Shown piece after piece: positions 1 to 10,610 of a stretch of DNA of 64,000 nucleotides (within the stretch, counting starts at the first letter, position 1; each line of letters starts with the position of its first letter). The notes under the pieces were generated by a model, which was given only the letters and a program-made list of their open reading frames with translations, was not told the origin of the DNA and did not search any database. Made by a program: the position numbers and the translations under genes. Origin of the DNA: Ctena decussata (taxonomy: Eukaryota; Mollusca; Bivalvia; Lucinida; Lucinidae). The stretch is from the NCBI GenBank assembly GCA_963989385.1, contig OZ022511.1, positions 31,800,503-31,864,502 on the forward strand, read 5' to 3'.

Positions 1-2065
1 AAGTGGCATGCGCGTCCAGAGAAGACTCAGATCAGCCTGGGTATGCACCCAGTCTGATCAGTGTCTTCGCTGTGCGATTAAAAGGTAGCGATCTAAGCTA
101 TATCAATGGGTACAGTTAAAGCCGGAACCCATTTGACCCCTCCCCCCACCCTTGAGAGTTAAGACGTATAAATAGATAGATAGATTTTGGGTGTTAAAAC
201 TCAAAAGCATGAATTGTAATCTAAGCACTGTCGAACGCCATGAAAATGTTGACGTCAGATAAACCAGTCCACGACGGGACGTCGTTGCCCATAGTTACGC
301 ACTATATTTGCCAGAGTCGCACGTTTCATAGAGACGCACATTGGCAGACTGACATAAAATACTATTTCTACAGAAGAAAAGTATATGTAAAAAATCATCA
401 TGTTACAAGAACGTCATACAAGTAAGTCACATATTATTCGCAAGTTTTTTTGCCGGTTTTTTCTTTGCTTTGTTTTTTTATTTGTTTTCACTCACTCCAT
501 TAGAGGCTGGGATAGAGATTTATGGATTTAGAAAAAATGCGGATAACTCTTTAACTCTTAAAGCGCCAAAATAAAATGAAAGATAAAAGTTGAATTTGTA
601 AACAGCGTCCTGCCAAGTGTGAAAAGGCTCCCCAAAATTTATTTTCCATTAACTTTAGTTGCAAACTAATTTTTAGCTCGCTCTTATCTTATTCATATTT
701 AAAGTACAACTGTTTGAACTTCAATAAAACTTTTATAAATGCAGTTTTCTATTGACGTCAACGGTAACGCAGTCCAAAATTTGTTGAAAATTACTGGTGT
801 TGTCTTTAAAATAATATTTCTAAAGGAACAATTAACTTGAATTCAAATCAAAATAAAGAGACAAAGCCAAATCTATTGCCTTTCTAACCACATAAACACT
901 AATATCATACAATAAGCAGTATTGCTACTAACAGTAAATTTCCCCTCACACTTGAAAATGCATTGAAGTCTATGGAAAATAAGATTTTGGGGAAAGACTT
1001 TCGACGATTAGCTGGATATCCAGATGACTCATTATGAGGGACTCATCTGGATCTTTAAGATTTGGAATTTAAAATAATATTATGTAAAGCTTGGACGAAA
1101 TAGTTTTTGAAACTTTGCAGACGTAAATTTTATTGTCTGCATATTTTGGAGCTTTGGAAATCAAGCAAGTGATGCATGCCACTTCCTTCACATTAGTCAC
1201 AGAAATATTAAAAAATTGAGCCGCGACACCACAAATCAACAGTCGCATGCGCGTCCAGCGAAGACTCAGATTAGCCTGGGTATTCAACCAGTCTGATCAG
1301 TGTCTAATTCGCCGTGCGATTAAAAGGTAGCGATATAAGCTAGCTCAATGCGGACAGTGAAGGCCGGAACCCATTTGTACCCCCCCCCCCCCACCCCCAC
1401 CCTTGAGAGTTAAGACGTATAGATAGATAGATAGATTTTGGGTGTTAAAACTCAAGCGCATGAATTGTAATCTAAGCACTGTCGAACGTCACGGAAATGT
1501 TGACGTCAGATAAACCAGTCCACGTCGTGACGTCGTTGTCCGTAGTTACGCACTATATTTGCTAGAGTCGCACGTTTCATAGAGACGTACATTGGCAGAC
1601 TGACATAAAATACTATTTCTACAGAAGAAAAGTATATGTAAAAAATCATTATGTTACAAGAACGTCATACAAGTAAGTTACATATTATTAGCAAGTTTTC
1701 ATTCCGATTTTAATGAGATTTTTTTTATTTTTTATTTTTTCCTACTCGCTGGGGTAGAGATTGATAGATTTAGAAAACGCGGATTACCTTTAAACATTTT
1801 CAAAAAGCGCCAAAAATAATAGAAATTGAATTTGCAAACAGCGCAGACCCAGGTGACTCAAAATGGCTCATAATGAGCCGGCTCATCTGAATTTACGGTG
1901 TTTGTCTTCTGTATTTGAATTCTCAGTCAATATGATAAAGCTTGGGCTTTTAAATTCGGCAGATGTAAATTTTATCGTCTGCATTTTTTTTATTTTGGCG
2001 CTTTGAGGACAGGCGAGTGATGTCACGTCTTTCACATTAATTAGTCACAGAAATATTTAAAATGG
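1..2065. repeat. Tandem duplication of a repeat-rich block (period about 1.24 kb)
   Basis: Bases 1-612 are repeated at about 1242-1851 with the same order of landmarks: a half copy of the GCCGCGACACG hairpin MITE, a poly-C run, a GATA-type short tandem repeat, a CGTTTCATAGAGACG-containing stretch and an AAGCGCCAAAA-containing tail. A downstream part (1070-1215, with AAGCTTGG and a TTTTATTGTCTGCAT-type motif) is repeated at about 1920-2060. No long coding frame is conserved between the copies, so I read this as duplicated non-coding DNA. It lies upstream of, or within an unseen 5' intron of, the gene whose exons start at 2343. Confidence 0.8.
1218..1345 (+). mobile_element. Half copy of the GCCGCGACACG hairpin MITE
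   Basis: Starts GAGCCGCGACACC and continues through the AGCGAAGACTCAGAT and CAGTCTGATCAG blocks typical of the family, but the mirror-image 3' half is missing. The window opens inside a second half copy (1 to about 110). Full-length copies elsewhere in the window are about 235 bp. Confidence 0.7.
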
Positions 2066-2108
2066 AATAAAATGCGTCCAAGCAAAAGGTAAAATGTAAA
2101 AACCTTAA

Positions 2109-2326
2109 CTTAACTCTTTAAGCACCAAAAAGCAGACGACAAAATTTACGTCTTCAAAAAAAATAATAAAAAAAAATGCCATGTCCAAGACGTTTCATAT
2201 TGAGAATTCAAAGACTAGAGGGCAAACAGTGTAGATCTAGATGAGGCGGCTCATTATGAGCCGCCTCATCAGGATCTACGCTGTTTGCAAATTTGCTAAT
2301 TTCGTCACTGGGGTTTAAAGAGTTAA
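2109..2326. mobile_element. Palindromic MITE with TTAACTCTTTAA ends
   Basis: The left end TTAACTCTTTAAGC is mirrored by GGTTTAAAGAGTTAA at the right. The centre (2240-2270) is a near-perfect hairpin around GGCGGCTCATTATGAGCCGCC, bounded by AAACAGTGTAGATC and GATCTACGCTGTTT. Related centres occur near 960-1050, 1850-1890, 11970-12010 and 41800-41870. It ends 17 bp before an exon, so it sits against the splice acceptor. Confidence 0.65.
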
Positions 2327-2342
2327 CCTGTTTATTTTTCAG

Positions 2343-2480
2343 CAACCCAGAGAAACAACAATGCAAGAATCACCTCTGGGAAGACTTCTGACCAGGGATC
2401 AAGCCATTCGTCAAACCTGCAGCTCTCCAACAGATCATTGCTGTCAGGCAAAACAAAAGATTCCAAAAGATCAAAAAGAG
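2343..2480 (+). CDS. Exon of unnamed Ser/Lys-rich coiled-coil gene (duplicated exon, copy 1)
   Basis: A 138-nt exon between TTTTTCAG and GTATGT. Entered with two bases and left with one base of a codon, so it is a symmetric class 1-1 exon of 46 codons. The open frame encodes a hydrophilic Ser/Asn/Lys-rich stretch ending in a KDSKRSKRG-like basic tail. The same exon recurs at 7468-7605, same length and phase and about four-fifths identical. It is the first exon I can place; earlier exons, including the start codon, must lie upstream and are probably outside the window. No domain is recognised and the stretch looks disordered. The next exon (3146) continues the frame. Confidence 0.7.
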
Positions 2481-2580
2481 GTATGTCTTTGTCTTCGCAT
2501 GTCTGTATGATGAAATACTTCATAAGAATAGAAACTAGGAGATCCAGGCTTGACTTTACAGGCATAGCGTGCTAGCTCTC

Positions 2581-2606
2581 ATTGGCTATCCCCGGGGATA
2601 GCCAAT
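2581..2606. repeat. Perfect 26-bp palindrome
   Basis: ATTGGCTATCCCC is followed directly by its exact reverse complement with no loop. A second hairpin with arms of about 30 bp lies at 2745-2814 (GGCCAATTCCGTG against CACGGAATTGGCC). Both are in the intron after the first exon; a poly-C tract is at about 2906-2927. Confidence 0.75.
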
Positions 2607-3145
2607 TTAGAGTTGCAAAGGTCCTTTTGATTGTTGGCCGCCAGCTTCAGATCCTGTCGTTGACTTTTCGGTGCATGTATTCATCGAGGCAGAAATGGAG
2701 CTAACCTGGGACACCTCGGTTGCCTTACACAATCTGCTACCAGTTGTTACAATCGGAGTACCACTCGGCCAATTCCGTGAGTCCACGGAATTGGCCGAAT
2801 GGTGTTCCGATTGCAGTATCAAGAGCTGTTACTATACAGTAAAGCTCTCCCAACAAATGCTGACAGTTACCACTAGACATCATTGTTTAACCATGTATAA
2901 GCTGCCCCCCCCCCCCCCCCCCCCCCCACTCCCCAAGACAGCATTGCTCCAGAAATGGTCACCAACTGTTCAGCTCACCTACAAAATGATGTTTCAAGCG
3001 TCAAAACAATTAAATTCACTGACAAGAAGTGTCGCAAGACAGTATAGCTTACTTTTTGGGCGGCCTTTTTTATTACCCAAAAGTTGTTTTCCTTCATAAA
3101 ACTGGTTGGAGAAAGTGTACCAATACACCTTAATTTATTTGACAG

Positions 3146-3319
3146 ACAAATCTTCGCCAGAAGCTCGAGGAAACACCTCCCACAGAGATGGACACAATTC
3201 AAAGAACTCAGAATCATCTTCTCCAGGGGGCCTTGATAAGAATCCATTCCGTTACACAAGCACGCCGGTCTCTGGAGGTCCAAGAAATATTTCTGGATTA
3301 TCGAACATCAGCGAAATAA
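3146..3319 (+). CDS. Exon of unnamed Ser/Lys-rich coiled-coil gene
   Basis: A 174-nt exon between TTTGACAG and GTAAGT, again phase 1 to phase 1 (58 codons). Joining the leftover G of the preceding exon gives an uninterrupted frame. The peptide is rich in Ser, Asn, Gly and Pro (for example SSSPGGLDKNPF), looks disordered, and has no domain I recognise. A hairpin MITE begins only 27 bp downstream of the donor site. An intron of about 4.1 kb full of repeats follows. Confidence 0.65.
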   Translation, partial: TNLRQKLEETPPTEMDTIQRTQNHLLQGALIRIHSVTQARRSLEVQEIFLDYRTSAK

Positions 3320-3345
3320 GTAAGTTTTCCACAGAAACTCTAATT

Positions 3346-3585
3346 GAGCCGCAACACGAAAAAACAACAGCAAAGTGGCATGTGCACCCAGCGAAGACTC
3401 AGATCAGCCTGGGAGCCGCCCAGTCTGATCAGAGTCTTTGCTGTTGGCTTAAAGGGTAGCAAAGTGTCAAAGCTACTTTCATTCCGACAACAAAGAGACT
3501 GACCAGTCTGAGCGGATGCCCAGGCTGATTTGAGTCTTCGCTGGGCGCACATGCCACTTTGTTGGCTTTGTCGTGTCGCGGCTTA
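3346..3585. mobile_element. Full GCCGCGACACG hairpin MITE
   Basis: Long terminal inverted repeats: GAGCCGCAACACG at the left, CGTGTCGCGGCTT at the right. The inner blocks AGCGAAGACTCAGATCAG and CTGATTTGAGTCTTCGCT are mirrored. There is no coding capacity. AATT occurs on both flanks and could belong to the target duplication. Confidence 0.85.
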
Positions 3586-3849
3586 ATTTTACTTTATCAT
3601 CATATTTGGGGTTTACGCTTTTTGCAGTCAGCTCGTTCTTCCCATCATCAACTTTTACCAATGGATACGTCATACTAGTACTGCCTTTCATTTTTATCAA
3701 CTTAATGAATTGTTCGCAGTCACAAAAGCATATACATGTAACACTTTCATGTTTATGCTGTTTGCTTTCAAGTTATACGAAAGAGAACATCTTAAAGTCA
3801 CCTGTCCGCCTTTTTCAGCTTATTACATAAACAGTTATGTTCCTTTAAT

Positions 3850-3975
3850 TTCTTTCTCTTTTTTATGCTTCCCGAAAGGTTAGCATATAGTCGCCGCTTT
3901 GTCCTCCGTCCGTCCTTCCGTCCGTCACACTTTTATCCGGAGCATATCTCTGAAAGTATTCAAGAGTAGAGGGCA
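3850..3975. repeat. CCGT-rich dispersed repeat fragment
   Basis: Contains GTCCGTCC/TTCCGTCC short repeats followed by a TTTTATCCGGAGCATATCTC stretch. This kind of sequence is dispersed in mollusc genomes, as far as I recall. The rest of 3586-4180 shows nothing further. Confidence 0.45.
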
Positions 3976-4181
3976 TTGGGAGGAAGTGCAGAGAGAAAAA
4001 AACATATTCCTATCGCAAACAATTTTGGAGTAAGTTTCCTTCCTGGTTTTTCGGTGTTGTTTGATTGTCCAGAGCATAGCTCTGAAGGTATCTAGAATTA
4101 GCTGGCAGTGACAGAAAACTCAGAGCGCAAACACCATTACCATATTAAACACAAGTAGTTTGATCAGTATAGATAGGAAGG

Positions 4182-4330
4182 AGCAGAGGTAGTGTAGTGG
4201 ATAAAATCCAGGGGTTGCAAGATCGATCTCCCGCTTCTCCGGTCTTTCAGATGAGACTTTAAACCGAGGTTTCGTCTCCGTATGACCTAGTTGGTAGTGG
4301 GATATTAAACCCGAGTTCGCTCACATAGAT
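4182..4330 (+). mobile_element. SINE-like element (family 2)
   Basis: The head resembles a tRNA promoter region (GTAGTGTAGTGGATAAAAT, then GGTTGCAAGATCGATCTCC). A tail follows with CCGGTCTTTCAGATGAGAC and GTGGGATATTAAACCCGAGT. A reverse-oriented copy lies at 36241-36370 and a decayed one at about 18660-18745. Short and non-coding. Confidence 0.65.
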
Positions 4331-4495
4331 TGCAAGGATTACCATAACGCAAATACTGATGGCTAATCATTAGTATGCTCTGTAACGGTTTACAATAAAC
4401 TGCCATAGACAAGAGAGCGGCGTTATTGTTCTCATTCCTCTACCTCTATTTATTTTCACTTTTAATGACATTGAGTTTGCACAGACAATCATCAA

Positions 4496-4720
4496 AGGGC
4501 GTAGCTACGTATACGGCAAATACGCAAGTGCGTATTGAAATTTTGTCAAAATTGACAAAATTTCAAAACGCACCTGCATATTTGCATGCTGAAATTTTAT
4601 AAATTAGACAAGATTTCAATACCAGTTACCAAAGTGGCTGAAATACTAGCTTTCCTTTCAAGAAGTAGAGCATAAAACATGGTTGTGCGTATCATGAAAT
4701 TGCCCCTAGTTACGCCCCTG
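4496..4720. mobile_element. Short inverted-repeat element (GGGCGTAGCTAC ends)
   Basis: The left end AAGGGCGTAGCTACG is mirrored by CTAGTTACGCCCCT at the right. The interior is AT-rich with mirrored GAAATTTTGTCAA and TTGACAAAATTTC. Non-autonomous, about 225 bp. The stretch 4720-5270 shows no gene. Confidence 0.55.
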
Positions 4721-5271
4721 ATCACTCCTTCACTGGATTATGATATCCATTCCACTATCGCACACCTTCGCGGGGGAGCAACCATAGGTTCCTCCGGTTT
4801 TCTTGTTTTAACTTGATCAAGCCACGGATACCTCAGTTCGATCACTATTGATTCCATATAAGTCGCTATTTCTTGGTACACTATCTAATGTGACATTGAA
4901 TTTGCTCATACTCTCGTGCATGCGCAAAGTCAGTGTAGGGTGTAAACAGTAGACAAGATACAGAAACCAGAACGCTGTGAGCAGTTCAAAGTCAGTAAAC
5001 ATCAGATTACAAATTAGCTACTTGGTAAACATTTAATTATAGAGATCAAAATAGTATAATCGCATGCGATTGTGCATATCACAGTATAATGGTACTCTGA
5101 GTAGAACAAACAGTCCGGGCAAACAGTAGTCCAGCTCCGGACCGAAATTATTTCAGAAAAAAAGTTTCTGACTGAAATTTGTTTCTGGGTATTTTATGGT
5201 CCAGAGCTTGGCTAGGGCAAACAGTACAAATGAAATTCCGAAGCTTACAAATGATAGCCACTTTCGGCCTG

Positions 5272-7212
5272 GTTGAACCACAGGCATTTGACGTTTTTGG
5301 GGCCTCAGAAATACACTGTAGCCTCGTATATGGCCAGAAACCGTATTTTCTATAGTGAGATACGAAGTATCGCATTTGACGTTTTTGGGGCCTCAGAAAT
5401 ACTCTGTAGCCTCGTATATGGCCAGAAACCGTATTTTCTATAGTGAACTAGTCCGCAGTGCACTAGTCCGCAGCAAGTAATGACGTCACTACTTGGTAGT
5501 TAACCATGCGAAAACATCGAAAAGAAAGTAGAAAGTTCGCGTAAAAATGGACCGTTGGTGAAAACAGACGCGCCTTAGACGAAAGACTGGGTGCCGATTG
5601 AAAGTAAATTCAATGCTTTCTGGCATATTATATAGTTATTTCAAGATATCAAGAAAGAACACCCGGTAAACATTGAATATGTCGTGTGGGGGTACAGTGG
5701 ACACGACAGTATCGGATCAGTCAAATAAAAATCCTGTTATGTTGTATATGAATGCTAAAATTATGTATGTGTTATGATACAATAAAATTGCAAAATATCC
5801 CTTCTATCTACCCATGTCAAAAAAATTACGAAATTTATTAATTTAAGGACAGATGACCTAACCAGACTTACAAGAGGGTCTTACGACAGTTACGAATCAG
5901 GTGCGACAGTATCGGATCATATGATATTATTTTATCCGAGAGTGCCTCCGAGGCTTTCTACCAAACTTCTTAGCTTCAATAATTTGACTACATAAACAGT
6001 TGGTCCCTATTAAACTCACACAAATTTTTTTACGGCCTTTCAACGATATTTTTACGCCATTCTTCACCAGCAACGGTTATGTCTGTTAAATTGACAGTTG
6101 AATGTTTACAAATTCACTAGCCTGTCAACAATTCTTTACTCAGTAATCCCCTGCACCCCTATATCACGGAACTACTCAAAAAATAAAAACAATTATCTGT
6201 CTTTGCAAAGTGTAGACCCTGATAAGACCATAGCGTCTGATCAGGATCAACCAATTTACTGTGAGTTTCCGTCTTAACATTGATATTACAATGCAAACAG
6301 AGTATAAACATTACATGGCCTTCAACATGTTCTGTGGCATTAATCTGAGTCTACACAGTGTACAAATGTCCATCTGATGAACGCTGGTCATTAATGGGTT
6401 CACACACATGCGAGCTGATCTCGAATGTTTCTTCAGAATGTTAAGCAGAAGCTTAGGTGTGCTATGCATAACATTCATTATCAAACGCTAATGTGTGGGG
6501 CATTGGATAGGGGGATATTTTACGGAAAGGACGTTGTGTTATTTTTATACCGATCATCTTTGAAAGTAGACAGACCAACTACGGAGGCAGTTGATTTGTA
6601 GCTTGCTTTCAGTATCAGACCATGCATTTCCAGCTGATGCCTATAGTTCAGTTCAAATTTTATAATGATCCGATACTGTCGCACATCGGTGCCCCAGTTT
6701 TCAAGTCTTTAGTTTCATCAAATACTGGGAGGTCACAAAAAAATGACTGCCTGCAATTTTAGGGATGCCAGGACACATTACAAAGAAAAATTGGTTTCAG
6801 TTTCCTAACCATAAAATAGTTTAAATAACCGAAATCTATTTTGGGGGTAACGAGCAACAGACAAAATGCAAGCGCCACTGAAGAGGGGCCAAGCTTTTCA
6901 GCAACTCTGATTTGTTTCACAGCTGCACATTTCGATCGAATTTTTCACCCTGCACTTTGTCATTGGTCTTTCTTGATGACTGTAATATAATGGTAAAAAA
7001 TATTTGCTTCATTTGTGAGAAAAATGGTTGATTACTTAAGGGTGATCCGATACTGTCGATGATCCGATACTGTCGAGTCCACTGTATCAGTGGGGTGTTT
7101 CCATCCTTTTCGATACTTCGTATCTCATTATAGAAAATAGGTTTTTTGGCCATATCGAGGCCTATGTTTACTTCTGAGGCCCCCAGAAACGTCAAATGCC
7201 TGTGGTTGAACG
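5272..7212. mobile_element. Outer inverted-repeat element of about 1.94 kb
   Basis: About 100 bp at 5272-5370 (with CACAGGCATTTGACGTTT, GGCCTCAGAA and GAGATACGAAGTATCG) recur inverted at 7105-7212. The inner part of the left arm is repeated in tandem at 5372-5446. There is no transposase frame. The interior holds the TA-flanked element 5695-7084, so the outer arms look like an older insertion. Both lie in the same intron of the coiled-coil gene. Confidence 0.65.
5695..7084. mobile_element. Non-autonomous Tc1/mariner-like element, 1,390 bp
   Basis: The left terminus CAGTGGACACGACAGTATCG and the inverted right terminus CAGTGGACTCGACAGTATCG differ at one position. Both are flanked by TA, the target duplication of the Tc1/mariner superfamily. 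The motif CGACAGTATCGGATCA appears five times in all: both ends, a tandem second copy at the right end, and an inverted inner pair near 5903 and 6668. No transposase frame is present, so it would need help in trans. Confidence 0.75.
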
Positions 7213-7300
7213 TTGTAATTTTGCTACTATAGTAACACATTTAACTCTCTAACTAGATTTTTCCTACAGTAAAGAAAGTCAAAGTGTATATGGCATAATA

Positions 7301-7302
7301 GC

Positions 7303-7336
<34 letters not shown>
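7301..7336. repeat. (GA)n microsatellite
   Basis: An uninterrupted AG dinucleotide run of about 36 bp in the intron upstream of the second duplicated exon. Confidence 0.95.
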
Positions 7337-7337
<1 letters not shown>

Positions 7338-7467
7338 AAACATAGATTCGTTTCAAACTCAGGTATGTTAACTAAAATCACAGGTAACGATATACACAGT
7401 AAGCCCTTATTGTGAAGAATAAGCATTGGGGTCATTATTTCAGTACTATTATGAATTATTTTTTTAG

Positions 7468-7605
7468 CAACCCAGAGCAACAATAATGCAAGAATCACAA
7501 CAGGAAAGACTTCTGACCAAGGATCAAGCCCTTCGTCAAACCAGGAGTTGTCTAACAGATCATTGATATCAGGTAAAACCAAAGATTCCAAGAAGTCTAA
7601 ATCAG
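7468..7605 (+). CDS. Exon of unnamed coiled-coil gene (duplicated exon, copy 2)
   Basis: 138 nt between TTTTTTAG and GTACTG, phase 1-1. It has the same length, phase, acceptor start (CAACCCAGAG) and peptide pattern as exon 2343-2480. The preceding exon leaves a single A, giving ACA at the junction. The protein stretch is again Ser/Asn/Gly-rich with a basic KDSKKSKSG tail. A symmetric exon can be copied without breaking the frame, which fits tandem exon duplication. Whether both copies enter one mRNA, or are alternatives, cannot be told from DNA. Confidence 0.7.
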
Positions 7606-7960
7606 GTACTGTTGTAATGAATTCTTAATTATTTTGCTGAACATCACTAAAGGGAAAGCCTGTTTTACTTTGATGTGTTCTTTATTTTCTAAATCGCCTT
7701 CTTTTAAGCTGTTTTAAGATGTTTATCTATGTTATAACAAATGTCATCTCAGCGCGTATCTTATTCATATATCTTTCAACGCTTTTCTAGCATTACTTGT
7801 TCCTTTAAAGAAGCATTTTATTTACAAATATATATCCAGAAATATTGTCAAACCATTTACTTTAAGTTTATTTTGTTTCTTTACATTCTGTCCAATAATG
7901 AACGATAATTATCATACTTAATCTAGCACAAAGATAACAGTTCTATTTGTCTTTATAAAG

Positions 7961-8815
7961 GATGGATTACATGCTCTACTAAGACGAACAAGGATGTTGC
8001 TAAAATACCGGACACTGTACCTGGAGTGAAGGAAATCAGGACTTTGGCGTCCAAACCTGAAATAGAAATAGATAAACCGAAGCGGAAGAAGAGCAATATA
8101 CCAATGTATACACCAGAGAGAAATAATGGCAACAAGGATGTTGCTAAAATACCGGAGACTGTACCTGGAGCGAAGGAAATCAGGACTTTGGCGTCCAAAC
8201 CTGAAATAGAAATAGATAAACCGAAGCGGAAGAAGAGCAATATACCAATTTATACACCAGAGAGAAATAAAAGCACACCAAAAGGTGTAGCAAGTGATAA
8301 AGATCATCTGAAAAAGATTGCACAAAGCTTAGTAACAAAGACGAACCGCCCAAGACATAGAGGAGAATCAGATGGTGATTCGAGGTTGGAAAGCACTCCA
8401 AAAACTATTAGCAAGAAAGCCCAAGCCATGGCTTCTACAATCTCGCAAAAGAAGTCTCAAACACACCAGAAAATAATTAACAGACCAGCTATGGAGAGTA
8501 CCACCACACTAAAGAGAAAGAGCTTTGCAAACAGTTCAAAGGACAACCTTAAGCAAGAAAGAATTAAAAGTGGATTCCATACACCAAATTATAAAGAGGA
8601 TGGCCGATTGAGAAGCAAACCAAGCTCTAAGAAAGAGTATAATGACGTTTCATCAAAATCCAAAAGACTTCCCATGTCTGTCGGTGTAAGTGGTAAAACA
8701 TCTGGAGACAGAAGCAGTTTCAAAAGAGAGAGCGAGTCTAAGCCCGAGTCAACAAGCACTAAGAGAAGACCGGACAACAGCAGTCTAAAAGGTCATCACA
8801 TCAAAGAAGTTGAAG
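7961..8815 (+). CDS. Large basic exon of unnamed coiled-coil gene, with 48-codon tandem repeat
   Basis: An 855-nt exon from ATAAAG/GA to AAG/GTGAG, phase 1-1 and open throughout. It encodes about 285 residues very rich in Lys, Arg, Ser, Thr and Pro; it looks disordered and highly basic. A direct repeat of exactly 144 bp (48 codons) occupies 7987-8130 and 8131-8274. Each copy carries EIEIDKPKRKKSN, a possible nuclear-localisation-like basic cluster, and YTPERN. No folded domain is visible. The acceptor was chosen because it is the only nearby AG that keeps the phase of the preceding exon. Confidence 0.75.
7987..8274 (+). repeat. Two in-frame 144-bp direct repeats within the exon
   Basis: Copies 7987-8130 and 8131-8274 are nearly identical, with a handful of substitutions. 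The period is a multiple of three, so the coding frame is kept. The high identity indicates recent duplication or gene conversion. Confidence 0.9.
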
Positions 8816-9811
8816 GTGAGAATTATAGAGACTGATAATGAGTATATTTTGGTGAGCTGTTAATATACACATCGACAAAAGTTTAGCATATTTCAGTTAC
8901 CCGGTGGTTCTGTTACACATCCTGCAGAACAATTGCAAAATGTTAAACAACGATATGATTCACTAACTTTGAAACACAGAACGCAGAGGCATTACATTAC
9001 GTCTGTTGACATTTTGGTACAGACATATCATGTTTAAGAATTTTGAGGTGTGTCATTATAATGCATTTTATAGTTAAACACTATTTTCAAAGTTCTAATT
9101 TTCTGCGCACGAAAACGTTGCGCATTTACAAATTCGTGCTACGTCAGATAAGAGACCATGTTACTGATGTGTTTCAAGAAAAGTTTTCAGTTCGAGTATC
9201 AAAGACTACCAATTTTCCATAAGACAAAAATGATAAGAATCTATATGAAAATTGCACTATCGGTCATTTTGGAAACAAGTTTTGACAAGTTTGCTTCAAA
9301 TGTCCGAATTTAAAATGGCATGACCACGAATAAAAAAGCACATAACAATATAACATTTTGACTATATACTATGTGCTAGTTTGTTGAAGATGAGGTTCAA
9401 ATTTGGTGATGTTTTGACACAATTTTGAAAAGGATTGAAAATTGTCATAGAAATACAGGAGTCTTAACTTTTGGCATTTGGTATCCAAACCACTGCTGAG
9501 TTCCAAAATTTTTATGCCTAAGCATCTTCTGTTAACTTTATGACATCGGATAAGACAAATAATGACAAACTTTTTGATATATCAGAAGTCCTGTGTATCA
9601 GTTGTATCTGCTGCTTAGTTCGTTATGAAATATGCTAAACTTTTGGCGAGGAGAATATTTAACCGTTTAAATGTTCGTTGTCTACGTGGACATACCACTG
9701 GTGATTGACTGTCTACTTCAAGTGTCACCAGTAAACTTTTCAGATTCAGATCGCAAAATGAGTTTTATTTGATATGAAGAAATAAACAATAATGCCTTCA
9801 TTTTTATACAT
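8816..9811. other. Intron sequence without recognisable features
   Basis: AT-rich intron of the coiled-coil gene. I see no exon with matching phase, no long inverted repeat and no microsatellite of note. Confidence 0.5.
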
Positions 9812-9813
9812 TA

Positions 9814-10169
9814 CCGTATTAATCCTATTAAACGCCCCGAGGGCGTTGCATTTTGTGAAAGGGGAAGGGCATTATTTAGAGACTAAAGAGTAGTAGATCA
9901 GCCACTGCCAAAATATCTGTAATAAACAGTATTAAGGTGAATGGGTACACTTTAAGCGGAAGCAACTCTACTGTTTTGTTTCCCTTTTTCGAAGGGGTCA
10001 ACTCTTAATGGAAAGAATATTCTTGCCTTTAAGAGTAGGCCCCATTTAAAACAGCTGCCTCATCCAGAGAATCAAACAAGAATTCATGCAGGTTAATATA
10101 ACATTCGTTTCGGTTAAAAAGCAGGAACCGTTTATTAGAGAAGGGGCGTTTGTTAGGATTAATATGGTA
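9814..10169. mobile_element. MITE with CCGTATTAATCC termini and TA flanks
   Basis: The left terminus CCGTATTAATCCTATTAAAC, then GCCCC, is mirrored at the right by GGGGCGTTTGTTAGGATTAA followed by TATGG; 23 of 26 positions agree. TA lies on both sides. The interior (9930-10060) carries a copy of the GAAGCAACTCTACTGTTTT repeat family. A related terminus starts near 63945 and is cut by the window end. Confidence 0.7.
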
Positions 10170-10258
10170 TTTAGAGTAGCCTCGTGGCTATCTGCTGTGG
10201 AAGAGCTGACCTCTTAGCTTTTCGCTTGTCTTCCCGTCTTCATATTTCCCTTCCCCAT

Positions 10259-10524
10259 ATGAGCCGTAACACGACAAAAGCGCCCAGCGAATACACAGAT
10301 CAGCATGGGCATTCGCCCAGTCTGATCAGAGTCTTCGTGCTCGGCATGGATGTAGCTTAGACCCTTAGCTACCCTTTAAGCGCACAGCAAAGACTCTGAT
10401 CATGGAGGTAGCTTAGACCCTTAGCTACACTTTAAGCGCACAGCGAAGACTCTGATCAGACTGGGCGCCTGCCCAGGCTGATCTGAGTCTTCGCTGGGCG
10501 CACATTTGTCGTGTCGTGGCTCAT
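10259..10524. mobile_element. Full GCCGCGACACG hairpin MITE
   Basis: TGAGCCGTAACACGACA at the left is mirrored by TGTCGTGTCGTGGCTCA at the right. A segment with GGTAGCTTAGACCCTTAGCT and the following AAGCGCACAGC is partly duplicated inside, making this copy longer than the usual 235 bp. Confidence 0.85.
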
Positions 10525-10610
10525 ATGGTATTTACGACATGATGTGGTAAGCGATTGTATCGGTTTGTGATCATTACCTTCTCATATATTTCAAACTACT
10601 GAACGCCTGA

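Noticed and set aside
2332..2565. Antisense frames over the duplicated exons (also 7253-7591)
   Set aside because: Open because the sense codons are Ser/Asn/Lys-rich; sense splice sites and phase agreement favour the + strand.
7918..8401. Antisense frames over the basic exon
   Set aside because: Shadows of the sense exon and its 144-bp repeat.
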